A stretch of 64,000 nt of DNA from Pseudomonas mediterranea CFBP 5447 (GCF_000774145.1 NZ_KN322966.1:166032-230031), one strand, 5' to 3'. Shown: positions 33,914 through 42,852, counted from the first letter of the stretch. The notes: generated by a model not told the origin, from the sequence alone. Numbers and translations are program-made.

Positions 33914-35140
33914 TCAACCGGTTCCCAGATAGCACTCAGGATCTCCTGTCGTAGGCAGTTTTTCCGGGTAGGCCAATGGGAATACCTCATTGCTCAGGAA
34001 TTGTTCGACTTCGCCTTCCCAAGGGACTTTTCTGAATGAGTACTGGATCATTTTTGCCGAGGCCCAAAGCGGATTGTGTTTGGCAAGATCTCCATGTTCG
34101 AGCCACTTGGGATGTACGTCGGCAATGGCGTGATCGGTACTGATCTGGAAAACATAGTTCCTGAATGAAACGATCCGGCCACGCTCCCGGCTCAGCGGGT
34201 TACAACCTCCTTCCCGTTCCACGTGTGCGTCCGAGTAGGAGTCCTGGATCATATGAAGCAATGAGCCCAGTGCGATGTGCTTGATGCTGGATGCCTGTGT
34301 ACCAGTGGGGTATTTGACTTGCGTCCTGGGATCACCTGAGGGCTCATAGCGGCCCAGGCTACCAATGCGAAAAGACCCTACCCACTCACCGCCGGGGACT
34401 GGATCGAAAAGCGCCCCGACGGTCCAACCCTGTCTTTTCAAGAGGGACGCTATATTGGAGAACGATGATATGGTCGGGCCGTCGATGGTTTCCTTGCTGA
34501 GATTGTTGCCGGAAATCGAGAGGGTATACACGAACCTGGCCCATTCCATCATTTTGGCTTTGGTTTCCAGCGCGGTTTCCGACGGGGTTGATGCCATGGC
34601 GTGAAGGAACTGAAAATCGCCGAAATGACTCCTGTACAGCATCATCGGGGTGTCTGTGATCTTGACGTCCTTGCACAACGGCAACGTGCCGTCATATGCG
34701 CACTTCGATTGGTTCTGGGCGTCCTTGAACAAGGCATACCATTGCTTCGCTCGCACGACGTTTTGCCTGAGCAGAGCGTCCGGGTCATCGTTCCACTCAC
34801 TGCCCAGGACGAGATCCCGAAAAACTCCACTTTTCCTGAGATCTTCTGCCGATGAATTGGCTTTTCCTCCCTGCGCTTCTTCGGGCTTGAGGTAATAGTC
34901 ATAAGCAAGCAGCGTCATGGTTTCGTGCACCGGTTGTTTCATTTCAGCCGTCAGGTCCGTTACCGAGCAGAGTGCCGACAACCCCCAGCAATCTACGTCG
35001 ATGGGGTTCATGTCATAGGCTGTCGATTGATCGGGCGCTGTGCCCAGCGCGAGGGCAATGGATAGAACCAGGAGACGAGGTCGTCCGGTGACGCGAGTGA
35101 AAATTCGAAGCAGCAAATGTGCCGGTGCAGTAGTACTCAT
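33914..35140 (-). CDS. Secreted protein resembling zinc-dependent phospholipase C / S1-P1 nuclease
   Basis: The 408-residue product has an N-terminal signal (about 1-41, cleavage near STAYD). The segment HMIQDSYSDAH repeats the His-x3-Asp-x5-His metal spacing of Bacillus phospholipase C (H118, D122, H128 in that enzyme). DHAIAD further on is a candidate for the second His-x3-acid pair. VHETMTLLAYDYY and GSEWNDDPD may supply other ligands. It would hydrolyse phosphodiesters of lipids or nucleic acids outside the cytosol. This is fold recognition by eye: no annotation of this exact protein is known to me. Confidence 0.6.
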   Translation of the reverse strand: MSTTAPAHLLLRIFTRVTGRPRLLVLSIALALGTAPDQSTAYDMNPIDVDCWGLSALCSVTDLTAEMKQPVHETMTLLAYDYYLKPEEAQGGKANSSAEDLRKSGVFRDLVLGSEWNDDPDALLRQNVVRAKQWYALFKDAQNQSKCAYDGTLPLCKDVKITDTPMMLYRSHFGDFQFLHAMASTPSETALETKAKMMEWARFVYTLSISGNNLSKETIDGPTISSFSNIASLLKRQGWTVGALFDPVPGGEWVGSFRIGSLGRYEPSGDPRTQVKYPTGTQASSIKHIALGSLLHMIQDSYSDAHVEREGGCNPLSRERGRIVSFRNYVFQISTDHAIADVHPKWLEHGDLAKHNPLWASAKMIQYSFRKVPWEGEVEQFLSNEVFPLAYPEKLPTTGDPECYLGTG

Positions 35141-35252
35141 CGATAGATCCCTCTGGCGTGGGGGATGTATAGCTCAGGTACCAGCACTCTGCCAGCATTC
35201 TCGGGAAAGCAGCAGGCAGGGCCTCCCGCGTCTCATGGATGACATTCGCTTA

Positions 35253-36185
35253 TCACGTATTCAACGCCGACTGCGGTGTATCCGGGTTCAACTGCTGCTT
35301 TCTGAATTGTCCCGGTGGCTGGCCATGGATCTGGCGGAAGCGCCGTGAAAAATAGGCTTCGTCGGCGAACCCGCACAACCGCGCCACTTCACCCACGGGG
35401 CGGGTGCCATTGAGCAGGTAGTTGCGCGCCGCGTGCATTCTGCGCTCGAGCACCAGCTCGGTGAACGTCTTGCCGATTTCCTTGCGCAGCCAGTGGGTCA
35501 GGTAGGTCGGCGACAGGTAGGTTGCGGCGGCGACCTTGATCAGGTTGAGGTCGGGGTCGGCAATGTTCCTGCGCAGGTATTCGGACATCCTGCCCAGTGC
35601 ATCGCGCCGGCTGATCTCGGCCGCGTTCTCTTCAGCCAACTGCTTGAGTGGCTCGGCATACAAGGCACAGACGCTGCCGATCAGTTGCAGCAACAACCCT
35701 TTGAGGATCTCCCGGGTGCCGAACTGGCGGTTCCTGTCCAGGACACGCATCTGTTCGATCAGTCCACAGACTTTGGCGAAATCCTCTTGGCCCAGAATGA
35801 AATCCAGATGCTCCTGGAAACGGAACGGCGATAACTCGGGGGCCAGCAGGATCGAGACTTCTTCCAGGTCCATCGGGTCGCACTGCAGATGGGGCAATAG
35901 AAAAGTCTGGGAGAAGTTGATCACTATGAAATTGCTCTCCACCGGGTGCGGAATGACGTGCACGCGATGGGGCAGGATGAACGCCAGGGTGTTTCGTGGG
36001 AACGGCCGTTCGACATGGCCGATGTGCTGCACGGTGTCGCCGCCCAGGTTGATCTGGATCTGGAAATACTCGTGGCGATGGGGGCTGGTTTCGGCGCGCC
36101 GGCCCTTCTTGTCGCGGATGTAGAAGTCCGTCAGTTCGCTGCGTTGCTGCATGAAGTAGGTGGGGACTTGGCTCGATGATGACAT
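35253..36185 (-). CDS. AraC family transcriptional regulator of the adjacent operon
   Basis: The 310-residue product has an N-terminal cupin sensor domain (about 15-160, RHEYFQIQINLGGDTVQHIG). A C-terminal pair of helix-turn-helix motifs follows (about 205-300), with VGEVARLCGFADEAYFSRRFR. It is divergent from the MFS/FAH/SDR/dehydrogenase operon and is its likely activator. The start at 36185 is preferred because the longer frame to 36269 would run through a palindrome that looks like an operator. The effector should be the substrate of that operon. Confidence 0.88.
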   Translation of the reverse strand: MSSSSQVPTYFMQQRSELTDFYIRDKKGRRAETSPHRHEYFQIQINLGGDTVQHIGHVERPFPRNTLAFILPHRVHVIPHPVESNFIVINFSQTFLLPHLQCDPMDLEEVSILLAPELSPFRFQEHLDFILGQEDFAKVCGLIEQMRVLDRNRQFGTREILKGLLLQLIGSVCALYAEPLKQLAEENAAEISRRDALGRMSEYLRRNIADPDLNLIKVAAATYLSPTYLTHWLRKEIGKTFTELVLERRMHAARNYLLNGTRPVGEVARLCGFADEAYFSRRFRQIHGQPPGQFRKQQLNPDTPQSALNT

Positions 36186-36252
36186 CGCCTGGGGATCCTC
36201 GACAACGGCTTGGACAATGTAATTGTGAGGGTGTATCCAGCTGAATTTCAAC

Positions 36253-36269
36253 ATGTCATACGATGACAT
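36253..36269. promoter_or_regulatory. Palindromic operator ATGTCAT-ACG-ATGACAT
   Basis: A perfect 7-bp inverted repeat with a 3-bp centre lies in the gap between the AraC gene and the MFS operon. The pattern (TGTCAT...ATGACA around a central AC) is of the kind bound by FadR-branch GntR repressors of sugar-acid catabolism. No GntR gene is adjacent, so a distant regulator may share control with the AraC protein. Confidence 0.5.
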
Positions 36270-36341
36270 TCACTTGGGGCCGAATTTTATCTGCGTAAAG
36301 GGAGAGGGGACTTGTCCAAAAAATGATATGTGTAGGCTTCT

Positions 36342-36390
36342 AATATTTTTCTTTAAAAACAATTATTTAGTTAAATTTAAAGAAAATATT
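36342..36390. repeat. AT-rich inverted repeat upstream of the MFS operon
   Basis: AATATTTTTCTTTAAA (36342-36357) and TTTAAAGAAAATATT (36376-36390) are inverted repeats with one bulged T and an 18-nt AT-rich loop. This can form a large hairpin or cruciform. It lies in the 404-bp gap between regulator and operon, in a stretch (36320-36415) far richer in A+T than the rest of the window. A silencing (MvaT/H-NS type) or regulatory role is possible. Confidence 0.6.
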
Positions 36391-36589
36391 CGCAAAGTTT
36401 ACAGCGCTGTATTTTTTGGACAGCCTCATCAGCCGTGGCTCATCAGGAAAAAAACGATCTAACGCCTCAATTGATTTCACATGGTTGTACGACCACATTG
36501 GCGGCCATGCAGCCGCTGCCTGTCATGGCCGATCAAGGCGTGCTGCTAGCACGTATTTCGATTCGTCTAACAATAATGAAGGGTCACCC

Positions 36590-37942
36590 ATGTCGAATTC
36601 CCACACCTCCCAGACCACCGCGCCGCCGCTGGCGGCCAGCGTCGTGGACGCCGCCGTGTCTGCCCGGCTACCATCCCGCCGGCGTTGGTTCATGCTGTCG
36701 TTGCTGTTGATTGCGACGATCATCAACTACATCGATCGGGTGAACATCTCGATTGCGGCGCCTTTCCTGGCAAAAGACCTGGGCCTGGACAAGATCGAAA
36801 TGGGCCTGATCTTTTCCGCCTTTGCCTGGACCTATGCCATTGCATTGGTACCCGCCGGCTTCATCGCCGATCGATTCGGTTCGCGGTTCACTTACGGGGT
36901 GTCGTTGATCAGCTGGTCGACGGTCACCGTCTGCCAGGGGCTCGCCACGGGATTCGCTTCGCTGTTTGGCCTGCGCCTGGCCGTCGGTGCGATGGAAGCG
37001 CCGGCATTTCCGGCTAATAGCCGGGCGGTCACGGTGTGGTTTCCGGCGCGGGAGCGGGGCCTGGCGAGCAGCATCTACGTCTGCGGCCAGTACCTGGGCA
37101 CGGCGTTGTTTACCGGTGCGCTGCTATGGTTGGCGACCACCTACGACTGGCGGCATGTGTTCTACAGCACCGGTGCATTGGGCATTGTGTTCGGTGTGCT
37201 CTGGCTGTACCTGTACCGCGATCCCATGAACTGCAAGAAAGTCAGCAAGGAAGAGCTGAAGTACATCGAGGCTGGGGGAGGGCTGGTCAAGAGCAGCCAG
37301 GAGCGTACCCGCTTCAACTGGCGGCAGATCGCCGAGCTGTTCAGCTATCGGCAGGTCTGGGCGATCTGCATCGGCAAGTTCGCCAGCACGTCGGCGCTGT
37401 ACTTTTTCCTCACCTGGTTTCCGACCTACCTGATCGAAGAGCGTCAACTGACCATGATCAAAGCCGGGATCTTCGCCGTGCTGCCGTTCGTGGGGGCGAC
37501 GGTGGGTATTCTGCTGGCGGGGATCATTTCCGACCTGCTGATTCGCCGCGGCTATTCGCTGTCCTTTGCCCGCAAGTTGCCGCTGGTGGTGGGCTCGATG
37601 CTGGGCATGTCCATCGTCCTGGTGAACTTCACCGACTCGAATGCCATCTGCATTGCCATTCTGACCATCGCCTTCTTCGCCCAGGGCATTGCTTCGTCTT
37701 CTTGGGCCGCGGTGTCGGAGGTCGCGCCCAAGGAACTCATCGGGCTCACCGGCGGAATCACCAGCCTGGCCGCGAACATCGGCGGCATCGTCACCCCCAT
37801 CGTGATCGGCGCGATTGTTCACAAGACCGGCTCGTTTGCCTTGGCCTTCTGGTTCATTGGCGGCGTGGCGCTGGTGGGCACCTTGTCCTACTCGTTTCTG
37901 CTGGGGCGGTTGTATCGCATCGAACTCAAGACCCGGGCCTGA
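36590..37942 (+). CDS. MFS permease, anion:cation symporter family
   Basis: The 450-residue permease has about 12 membrane helices, with NYIDRVNISIAAP after helix 1, and is similar in build to the galactonate-type permease at 5653-6963. The ACS family imports organic and sugar acids with H+. It is the first gene of a four-gene unit with a FAH hydrolase, an SDR and a 2-hydroxyacid dehydrogenase, so it probably brings in the acid these enzymes degrade. The ATG at 36590 follows GAAGGG. Substrate unknown. Confidence 0.9.
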   Translation: MSNSHTSQTTAPPLAASVVDAAVSARLPSRRRWFMLSLLLIATIINYIDRVNISIAAPFLAKDLGLDKIEMGLIFSAFAWTYAIALVPAGFIADRFGSRFTYGVSLISWSTVTVCQGLATGFASLFGLRLAVGAMEAPAFPANSRAVTVWFPARERGLASSIYVCGQYLGTALFTGALLWLATTYDWRHVFYSTGALGIVFGVLWLYLYRDPMNCKKVSKEELKYIEAGGGLVKSSQERTRFNWRQIAELFSYRQVWAICIGKFASTSALYFFLTWFPTYLIEERQLTMIKAGIFAVLPFVGATVGILLAGIISDLLIRRGYSLSFARKLPLVVGSMLGMSIVLVNFTDSNAICIAILTIAFFAQGIASSSWAAVSEVAPKELIGLTGGITSLAANIGGIVTPIVIGAIVHKTGSFALAFWFIGGVALVGTLSYSFLLGRLYRIELKTRA

Positions 37943-38039
37943 ACCCTGTTTTCTCCAAGACGAGGCGGCTTTTATCCAACTTTGCCAAGGATTGCCGCCG
38001 TACGCTGACGCTTCTACCAGGACTTCTATCAGGATGAAC

Positions 38040-38726
38040 ATGACCGAGTATGTTTTTACTCCAGACCTGCCAGTGACTTTGCCGGTTGTCGGTACGCCAC
38101 AGCGTTTTCCCGTCGGCCGGGTGTTTTGTGTCGGTCGCAATTATCCGTGGCCTGATGCCCAGGGGCAGAACCGCCTGCCGCCGGTGTTCTTCATGAAACC
38201 GGCCAGCTGTGTGATGGATGCGGTCGGTGAAGTGCCGTTTCCGTCGCTGACCGAAGAGTTTGTCCATGAAATCGAATTGGTCGTGGCCATCGGCGAGGGC
38301 GGCGCGAATATCCCCGAGAGCCAGGCGCTCGCTTATGTGTGGGGCTACGCCGCCGGACTAGACCTGACGCGCCGTGATGTCCAGCGTCAGGCCAAACGCG
38401 ACGGTTTGCCCTGGGAAGGCGCCAAGGTGTTCGACGGTGCTGCGCCGATGACCGCCATCATGCCGGTCGCGAAGGCCGGTCACCCCGTCGGGGACTTGTG
38501 GCTGAACGTGAACGGCGAGGAGCGCCAGCGCGACAGCCTCGACAGCCAGATCTGGTCGGTCAGTGAAATGATCAGCCGGATCTCGCAATCGGTGGCGCTC
38601 AGGGCTGGGGATCTGATCATGACCGGCAGCCCGGCCGGCGTCGACGAACTGCGACCCGGCGACATCATCAACGCCGGCATCGACGGCATCGGCCAACTGG
38701 AAATGCGGGTTGGCCAACGGCCTTGA
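38040..38726 (+). CDS. Fumarylacetoacetate hydrolase (FAH) family protein
   Basis: The 228-residue single-domain FAH-fold enzyme has metal ligands in EFVHEIELVVAIG (Glu-x-Glu) and the conserved LDLTRRDVQ...KVFDGAAP segment, with TGSPAGVDELRPGD at the end. Members hydrolyse C-C bonds of acylpyruvates (such as fumarylpyruvate) or decarboxylate or hydrate related keto acids. The ATG at 38040 has AGGA five bases upstream; an ATG at 38034 is also possible. It follows the permease by 97 bp and precedes an SDR gene. Confidence 0.88.
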   Translation: MTEYVFTPDLPVTLPVVGTPQRFPVGRVFCVGRNYPWPDAQGQNRLPPVFFMKPASCVMDAVGEVPFPSLTEEFVHEIELVVAIGEGGANIPESQALAYVWGYAAGLDLTRRDVQRQAKRDGLPWEGAKVFDGAAPMTAIMPVAKAGHPVGDLWLNVNGEERQRDSLDSQIWSVSEMISRISQSVALRAGDLIMTGSPAGVDELRPGDIINAGIDGIGQLEMRVGQRP

Positions 38727-38768
38727 GCTCGGCACTTGTCCTACTGATTCGAGAAAGGAAATGACAGC

Positions 38769-39527
38769 ATGTCCAACCCATTGAAAGTGGCCCTGGTCAC
38801 CGGCGCCGGCAGCGGTATCGGCCGCGCCGTGGCCCTGGGCCTGATGGAAGACGGGTACACCTTGGTATTGGCCGGGCGCCGTCCCGAGCCTTTGCAGGCA
38901 TTGGTCGAGCTGGCTGCCAGCGAGGGACGGGAAGCGTTGGCGGTGCCCACCGATGTGCGCGATCAGGCGAGTGTCGACGCGCTGTTTGCGACCATCACCG
39001 TGACGTTCGGACGTCTGGACGTCGTGTTCAACAACGCCGGGGTCAACGCTCCGGCCGTACCGTTGGATGAGTTGACGTTCGAGCAATGGCGCAACGTGAT
39101 CGACACCAACCTCAACGGGGTTTTCCTGTGTGCCCGCGGGGCCTTCGGGCTGATGCGCCGGCAACAGCCGCAGGGCGGGCGCATTATCAATAACGGTTCG
39201 ATTTCCGCCCATACCCCGCGGCCGTTCAGCAGCGCCTACACCGCCAGCAAACACGCAGTGCTGGGGCTGACCAAATCCTTGGCCCTGGACGGTCGGGCAT
39301 TCAACATCGCCTGCAGCCAGATCGACATCGGCAACGCTCTGACTGAGATGTCGGTGCGCATGACCCAGGGCGTGCGCCAGGCCAACGGTAGCATCGCTGT
39401 AGAGCCGATGGTGGACGTCAAGCATGTGGCCGACGCCGTGCGCTACATGGCCGGCCTGCCGCTGTCGGCCAATGTCCTGAACATGACCGTCATGGCCACG
39501 GCCATGCCTTTTGCCGGTCGCGGTTGA
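38769..39527 (+). CDS. SDR family oxidoreductase
   Basis: The 252-residue short-chain dehydrogenase has the cofactor motif [10 protein letters not shown] (about 11-20), NNAG, and the catalytic Ser-Tyr-Lys in NGSISAHTP...YTASKHAV. It would oxidise a secondary alcohol or reduce a ketone of the pathway intermediate. It lies 42 bp after the FAH gene with GAAAGGAAATG upstream. Its end is followed 31 bp later by the hydroxyacid dehydrogenase gene. Confidence 0.92.
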   Translation: MSNPLKVALVTGAGSGIGRAVALGLMEDGYTLVLAGRRPEPLQALVELAASEGREALAVPTDVRDQASVDALFATITVTFGRLDVVFNNAGVNAPAVPLDELTFEQWRNVIDTNLNGVFLCARGAFGLMRRQQPQGGRIINNGSISAHTPRPFSSAYTASKHAVLGLTKSLALDGRAFNIACSQIDIGNALTEMSVRMTQGVRQANGSIAVEPMVDVKHVADAVRYMAGLPLSANVLNMTVMATAMPFAGRG

Positions 39528-39558
39528 GCCGGTTTTCTATTCGTTTGACGAGGTCCCC

Positions 39559-40515
39559 ATGAAACCAGAAGTCTTGCAGCTCAGCCCGATCCTGATTCCT
39601 GAAATCAACAACCGGCTCAATGAGTTGTTTACGGTCAGGCGCTATTTTGAACAGGCCGACAAACCGGCCTACCTGCAGGAACACGGCGCTCACATTCGCG
39701 GTGTGATCACCGGTGGGCATACCGGCATCAGCCAGGCGCTCATGGCCCAGTTACCCAATCTCGAAGTGGTAGCGGTCAATGGCGTGGGCACCGATGCAGT
39801 GGACCTGGCCTACGCCCGGGATCGCGGGATCCGCGTGACCGCCACCATCGGTGCACTGACCGAAGACGTTGCCGATCTGGCCGTCGGCCTGTTGATCGGC
39901 GTGTGCCGTGGGCTGTGCACCGGTGATCGCTACGTGCGCTCGGGTCAATGGCCCCATAGCGCGACGCCGTTGGCACCCTTGCCGCTGGCCCGCCAGGTGT
40001 CCGGCATGCGCATCGGCATCGTCGGCATGGGCCGTGTCGGCCGGGCCGTGGCAACGCGACTCGCCGCGTTCGGCTGCACGATCAGCTACACCGACCTGCA
40101 ACCCATGAGCGATTTGACTCACACTTTCATTGCCGATCTCAAGCAACTGGCCAGCGCCAGTGATGCCTTGATCCTGGCGGCCGCCGCCGACCAGGCCGAA
40201 GCCATCATCGATGCCCAGGTACTGAACGCCTTGGGCAAGGGCGGTTACCTGATTAATGTGGCCAGGGGCAAACTGGTCAACGAAGCCGACCTGGTGGCGG
40301 CACTGACCGCCGGCGACATCGCTGGGGCGGGGCTGGATGTGTTCGTCGATGAGCCGAATGTTCCCGAGGCCTTGTTTGGCAACGAGCAGGTGGTCCTGCA
40401 ACCCCATCGCGCCAGCGCAACCCTGCAGACCCGCACGCGAATGGGGGAAATGGTGGTGGCGAGCCTGGTGGACAGTTTTGCCGGGAAAGTGCCCCAGGGA
40501 TGTGTGACGGGTTGA
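39559..40515 (+). CDS. 2-hydroxyacid dehydrogenase (GhrB/hydroxypyruvate reductase-like)
   Basis: The 318-residue D-isomer-specific 2-hydroxyacid dehydrogenase has the NAD(P) motif VGMGRVGRAVATRL, the catalytic-Arg segment INVARGKLVNE, a Glu in VDEPNVPE and the His in QPHRASAT. It reduces 2-keto acids such as glyoxylate or hydroxypyruvate. GAGG precedes the ATG at 39559. As the last gene of the operon it may reduce the keto acid released by the FAH enzyme. A REP cluster follows. Confidence 0.92.
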   Translation: MKPEVLQLSPILIPEINNRLNELFTVRRYFEQADKPAYLQEHGAHIRGVITGGHTGISQALMAQLPNLEVVAVNGVGTDAVDLAYARDRGIRVTATIGALTEDVADLAVGLLIGVCRGLCTGDRYVRSGQWPHSATPLAPLPLARQVSGMRIGIVGMGRVGRAVATRLAAFGCTISYTDLQPMSDLTHTFIADLKQLASASDALILAAAADQAEAIIDAQVLNALGKGGYLINVARGKLVNEADLVAALTAGDIAGAGLDVFVDEPNVPEALFGNEQVVLQPHRASATLQTRTRMGEMVVASLVDSFAGKVPQGCVTG

Positions 40516-40545
40516 GGCTGTCACGCAGGTGTTGAATGTGCCGCC

Positions 40546-40675
40546 GTCATCGCGAGCAGGCTCGCTCCCACAGGTTTGGCGTTGTACACAAATGTCATCG
40601 CCACGCAGATCCAATGTGGGAGCGAGCCTGCGGGAGCGGGCCTGCTCGCGAGGGGGGGGCCTGCTCGCGATAGCG
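40546..40675. repeat. REP cluster with a composite copy
   Basis: One normal REP core lies at 40546-40573. At 40613-40675 three partial cores are joined (GTGGGAGCGAGCCTG, then CGGGAGCGGGCCTGCTCGCGA, split here for length, then GGCCTGCTCGCGATAGCGG), with a run of eight G between. This looks like REP recombination or slippage. The cluster separates the dehydrogenase gene from the convergent LysR gene. Confidence 0.8.
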
Positions 40676-40714
40676 GTGGATCAGTTTCAGAGGCGTAGGA
40701 TCACGGCCCCCCAT

Positions 40715-41671
40715 TCATGACTGAAATTGATCGACCAACCAGCCTTTCAAGCGCGCACAAGCCGGATCGTCTTTCTTGTCCTCATTGATCATCAGGTACT
40801 GAACCGATTCCCTGAGCGACAATTCTTCCACGACCGGCCTGACCAGGCGGCCTTGTTGCACGAAATGTCCGACCAGATGGTCCCAGCCCAGCGCGACGCC
40901 TTGATCGTCCAGGGCCATTTGCAGGAGGAGGCTGTAGTCGTTGCTGCTGAAGTAATGGGAGCTGTCCGAGACCGGCGGTTGCAAGTCGTGGGACTGGTAG
41001 GCGAACCATACATTCCAGTCGACCTGCTCCGACTGTTGCGAGCGACCGTAAGGGTTCAGGTCCAGCAGGGTGCTGTTACGCAGGCCTTCCAATGTTTGCA
41101 ATTCGGGATGCATCTCCAGATAGCGTGGTGTGCACACCGGATAGATGACTTCATGAAACAACGCCTGACGCAGGTAGCCGGGGTAATGATCGCTGCTTTT
41201 GGCGATGAAGATATCCGGATTGATGCCCGGCTCCATGGTCAGGAAGTGCTGGGTGGTGATGACATTCAGGTCGATGTCGGGGTTGGCACTGAAGAAGTTC
41301 TTCAGCTTGTGGGATAGCCAAAGCGTCGACATGGCGGGAGTACAGCACAGGGTGAGAATGTGCTTGTCGCTTTTTTTCCGGCGGATTCTTTCCGTGGCCT
41401 GGAAGATGTTGAGCAGCGACAACTGCGCGGCGTCGAAGAGGGCTGTTCCCGAGGGCGTCAGCTTGAGTTCTCTTCCCGTACGAATAAGCAACTCCGTGCC
41501 CAGGTACGTTTCCAGATCGCGAATCTGGCGGCTGATCGCCGCCTGAGTGACGCATAACGCCTCGGCCGCCCGGGTAAAGTTGCGATACCTGGCTGCTGCG
41601 ACAAAGGACCTCATGGCCTTGAACGAGGGCATTTTCATCAGCGCCTGATCAGGCTGGTCGTTTCGTGCCAT
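40715..41671 (-). CDS. LysR family transcriptional regulator
   Basis: The 318-residue regulator has an N-terminal winged helix-turn-helix (about 15-75, RNFTRAAEALCVTQAAISRQI) and a periplasmic-binding-protein-like effector domain. It is divergent from azlC-azlD across about 115 bp, the usual layout for a LysR controlling its neighbour. GcvA-like features (WLSHKLKNFFSANPDIDLNV) are present. The effector may be a branched-chain amino acid or related compound. Confidence 0.92.
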   Translation of the reverse strand: MARNDQPDQALMKMPSFKAMRSFVAAARYRNFTRAAEALCVTQAAISRQIRDLETYLGTELLIRTGRELKLTPSGTALFDAAQLSLLNIFQATERIRRKKSDKHILTLCCTPAMSTLWLSHKLKNFFSANPDIDLNVITTQHFLTMEPGINPDIFIAKSSDHYPGYLRQALFHEVIYPVCTPRYLEMHPELQTLEGLRNSTLLDLNPYGRSQQSEQVDWNVWFAYQSHDLQPPVSDSSHYFSSNDYSLLLQMALDDQGVALGWDHLVGHFVQQGRLVRPVVEELSLRESVQYLMINEDKKDDPACARLKGWLVDQFQS

Positions 41672-41787
41672 AACAAAAACTACCTGTTTACCCGGAAAAA
41701 AAGTTGATTCAGCCCAGCGATGGTCGACGCCTACACTCTACCTCACTGCCCAGAGCCTGGCGCGAGCACAACGAACAAGGAAAACAA

Positions 41788-42519
41788 ATGCCCTGCCAAA
41801 GTGGAAAAGAAGCCTTCATGCAAGGTGTTCGTGCGCTCCTTCCATTGACGCCGGGTGTCGTCCCATTCGGGCTGGTAACCGGGGTCATGGCTATTGAAAT
41901 GGGCTTGTCGCCCGGCATGAGCATGGGCATGACGTTGCTGTTCTATTCCGGCTCCGCCCAGATGGTTGCACTCCAGTTGTTACACAACGGCGTCCTGCCG
42001 GTGGCGATTGTGGCCACGGCCCTGGTCATCAACCTGCGATTCATCATGTACAGCGCTTCCCTGGCCCCGCACCTGCACCACTTGCCCCGTCGCTGGACCT
42101 GGCCGATGGCCTACCTGCTGTCGGACCAGGCTTATGCGCTGTGCAGCCTGAAGTTCTCGTCGGGCGAATTGGGAGCGTTCGCCCATCATTACTATGCCGG
42201 TACGGCGGTGGGCATGTGGCTGGCGTGGCAACTCTCGGTGCTGGCCGGGGTGTACCTGGGCGCGAGCATCCCTGATACCTGGTCCTTGAGTTTTGCCATA
42301 CCACTGTCCTTCCTGGCATTGCTCATTCCCGGCCTGCGGAGCGGTGCAAGCTGGGGCGCTGCAGCGGTCGGCGGATTGCTTGCCGTACTGGCGGTCAAGC
42401 TGCCCTACAACCTGGGGTTGATCACCGCCTCCATCGGTGGGGTCCTGGCAGGGTTGCTGATTGAAAGTATGCGTTCAAACCGGGCCACCGCCGATGGCAT
42501 CGAAGGAGAGCCATCGTGA
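41788..42519 (+). CDS. azlC: AzlC family branched-chain amino acid exporter, large subunit
   Basis: The 243-residue inner-membrane protein has about seven helices. The AzlC signatures PGVVPFGLVTGVMA and FYSGSAQMVALQLL are clear. With AzlD it forms an exporter for branched-chain amino acids or analogues (as in Bacillus AzlCD and E. coli YgaZH). The ATG at 41788 follows AAGG. Its stop overlaps the GTG start of azlD, so the two are translationally coupled. Confidence 0.93.
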   Translation: MPCQSGKEAFMQGVRALLPLTPGVVPFGLVTGVMAIEMGLSPGMSMGMTLLFYSGSAQMVALQLLHNGVLPVAIVATALVINLRFIMYSASLAPHLHHLPRRWTWPMAYLLSDQAYALCSLKFSSGELGAFAHHYYAGTAVGMWLAWQLSVLAGVYLGASIPDTWSLSFAIPLSFLALLIPGLRSGASWGAAAVGGLLAVLAVKLPYNLGLITASIGGVLAGLLIESMRSNRATADGIEGEPS

Positions 42520-42842
42520 GTGATCTTTCCTTGTGGGGCCTGTTCCTGGCGGCCGGTCTGGGCACCTTCGCCATCCGGCTGTCGTTCATCGAACTCTATG
42601 GCCGCTGGCGGATTCCACCGCTGATGCGGCGGGCCTTGATGTACGTGCCGGCGAGCGTCTTGGCCTCCCTGGTACTGCCAGCAGTGATCTATCCCAACGG
42701 GCAAGGAGCGTCCGTGTTGGAGAACCCTCAGGTACCGGCAGCGATTGTGGCGGCGTGGGTGGCCTGGCGCTGGCGCAGTACCCTGTTGACGTTGGTAGTG
42801 GGGATGCTGGCGTTGTGGGGCGTGAAGTTCATCTGGCCTTGA
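42516..42842 (+). CDS. azlD: AzlD family exporter small subunit
   Basis: The 108-residue protein has four hydrophobic helices and the usual AzlD start (LFLAAGLGTFAIRLSFI). It begins at GTG 42516, overlapping the azlC stop by 4 bp, with GGAG upstream. Partner of AzlC. Its stop is 10 bp from the convergent DUF1206 gene. Confidence 0.9.
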   Translation: MSDLSLWGLFLAAGLGTFAIRLSFIELYGRWRIPPLMRRALMYVPASVLASLVLPAVIYPNGQGASVLENPQVPAAIVAAWVAWRWRSTLLTLVVGMLALWGVKFIWP

Positions 42843-42852
42843 CTGTGCGGGT

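Noticed and set aside
31440..35140. Possible genomic island inserted at tRNA-Ser
   Set aside because: Some genes here look accessory, but there is no integrase, no repeat of the tRNA 3' end within the window and no sharp GC change.
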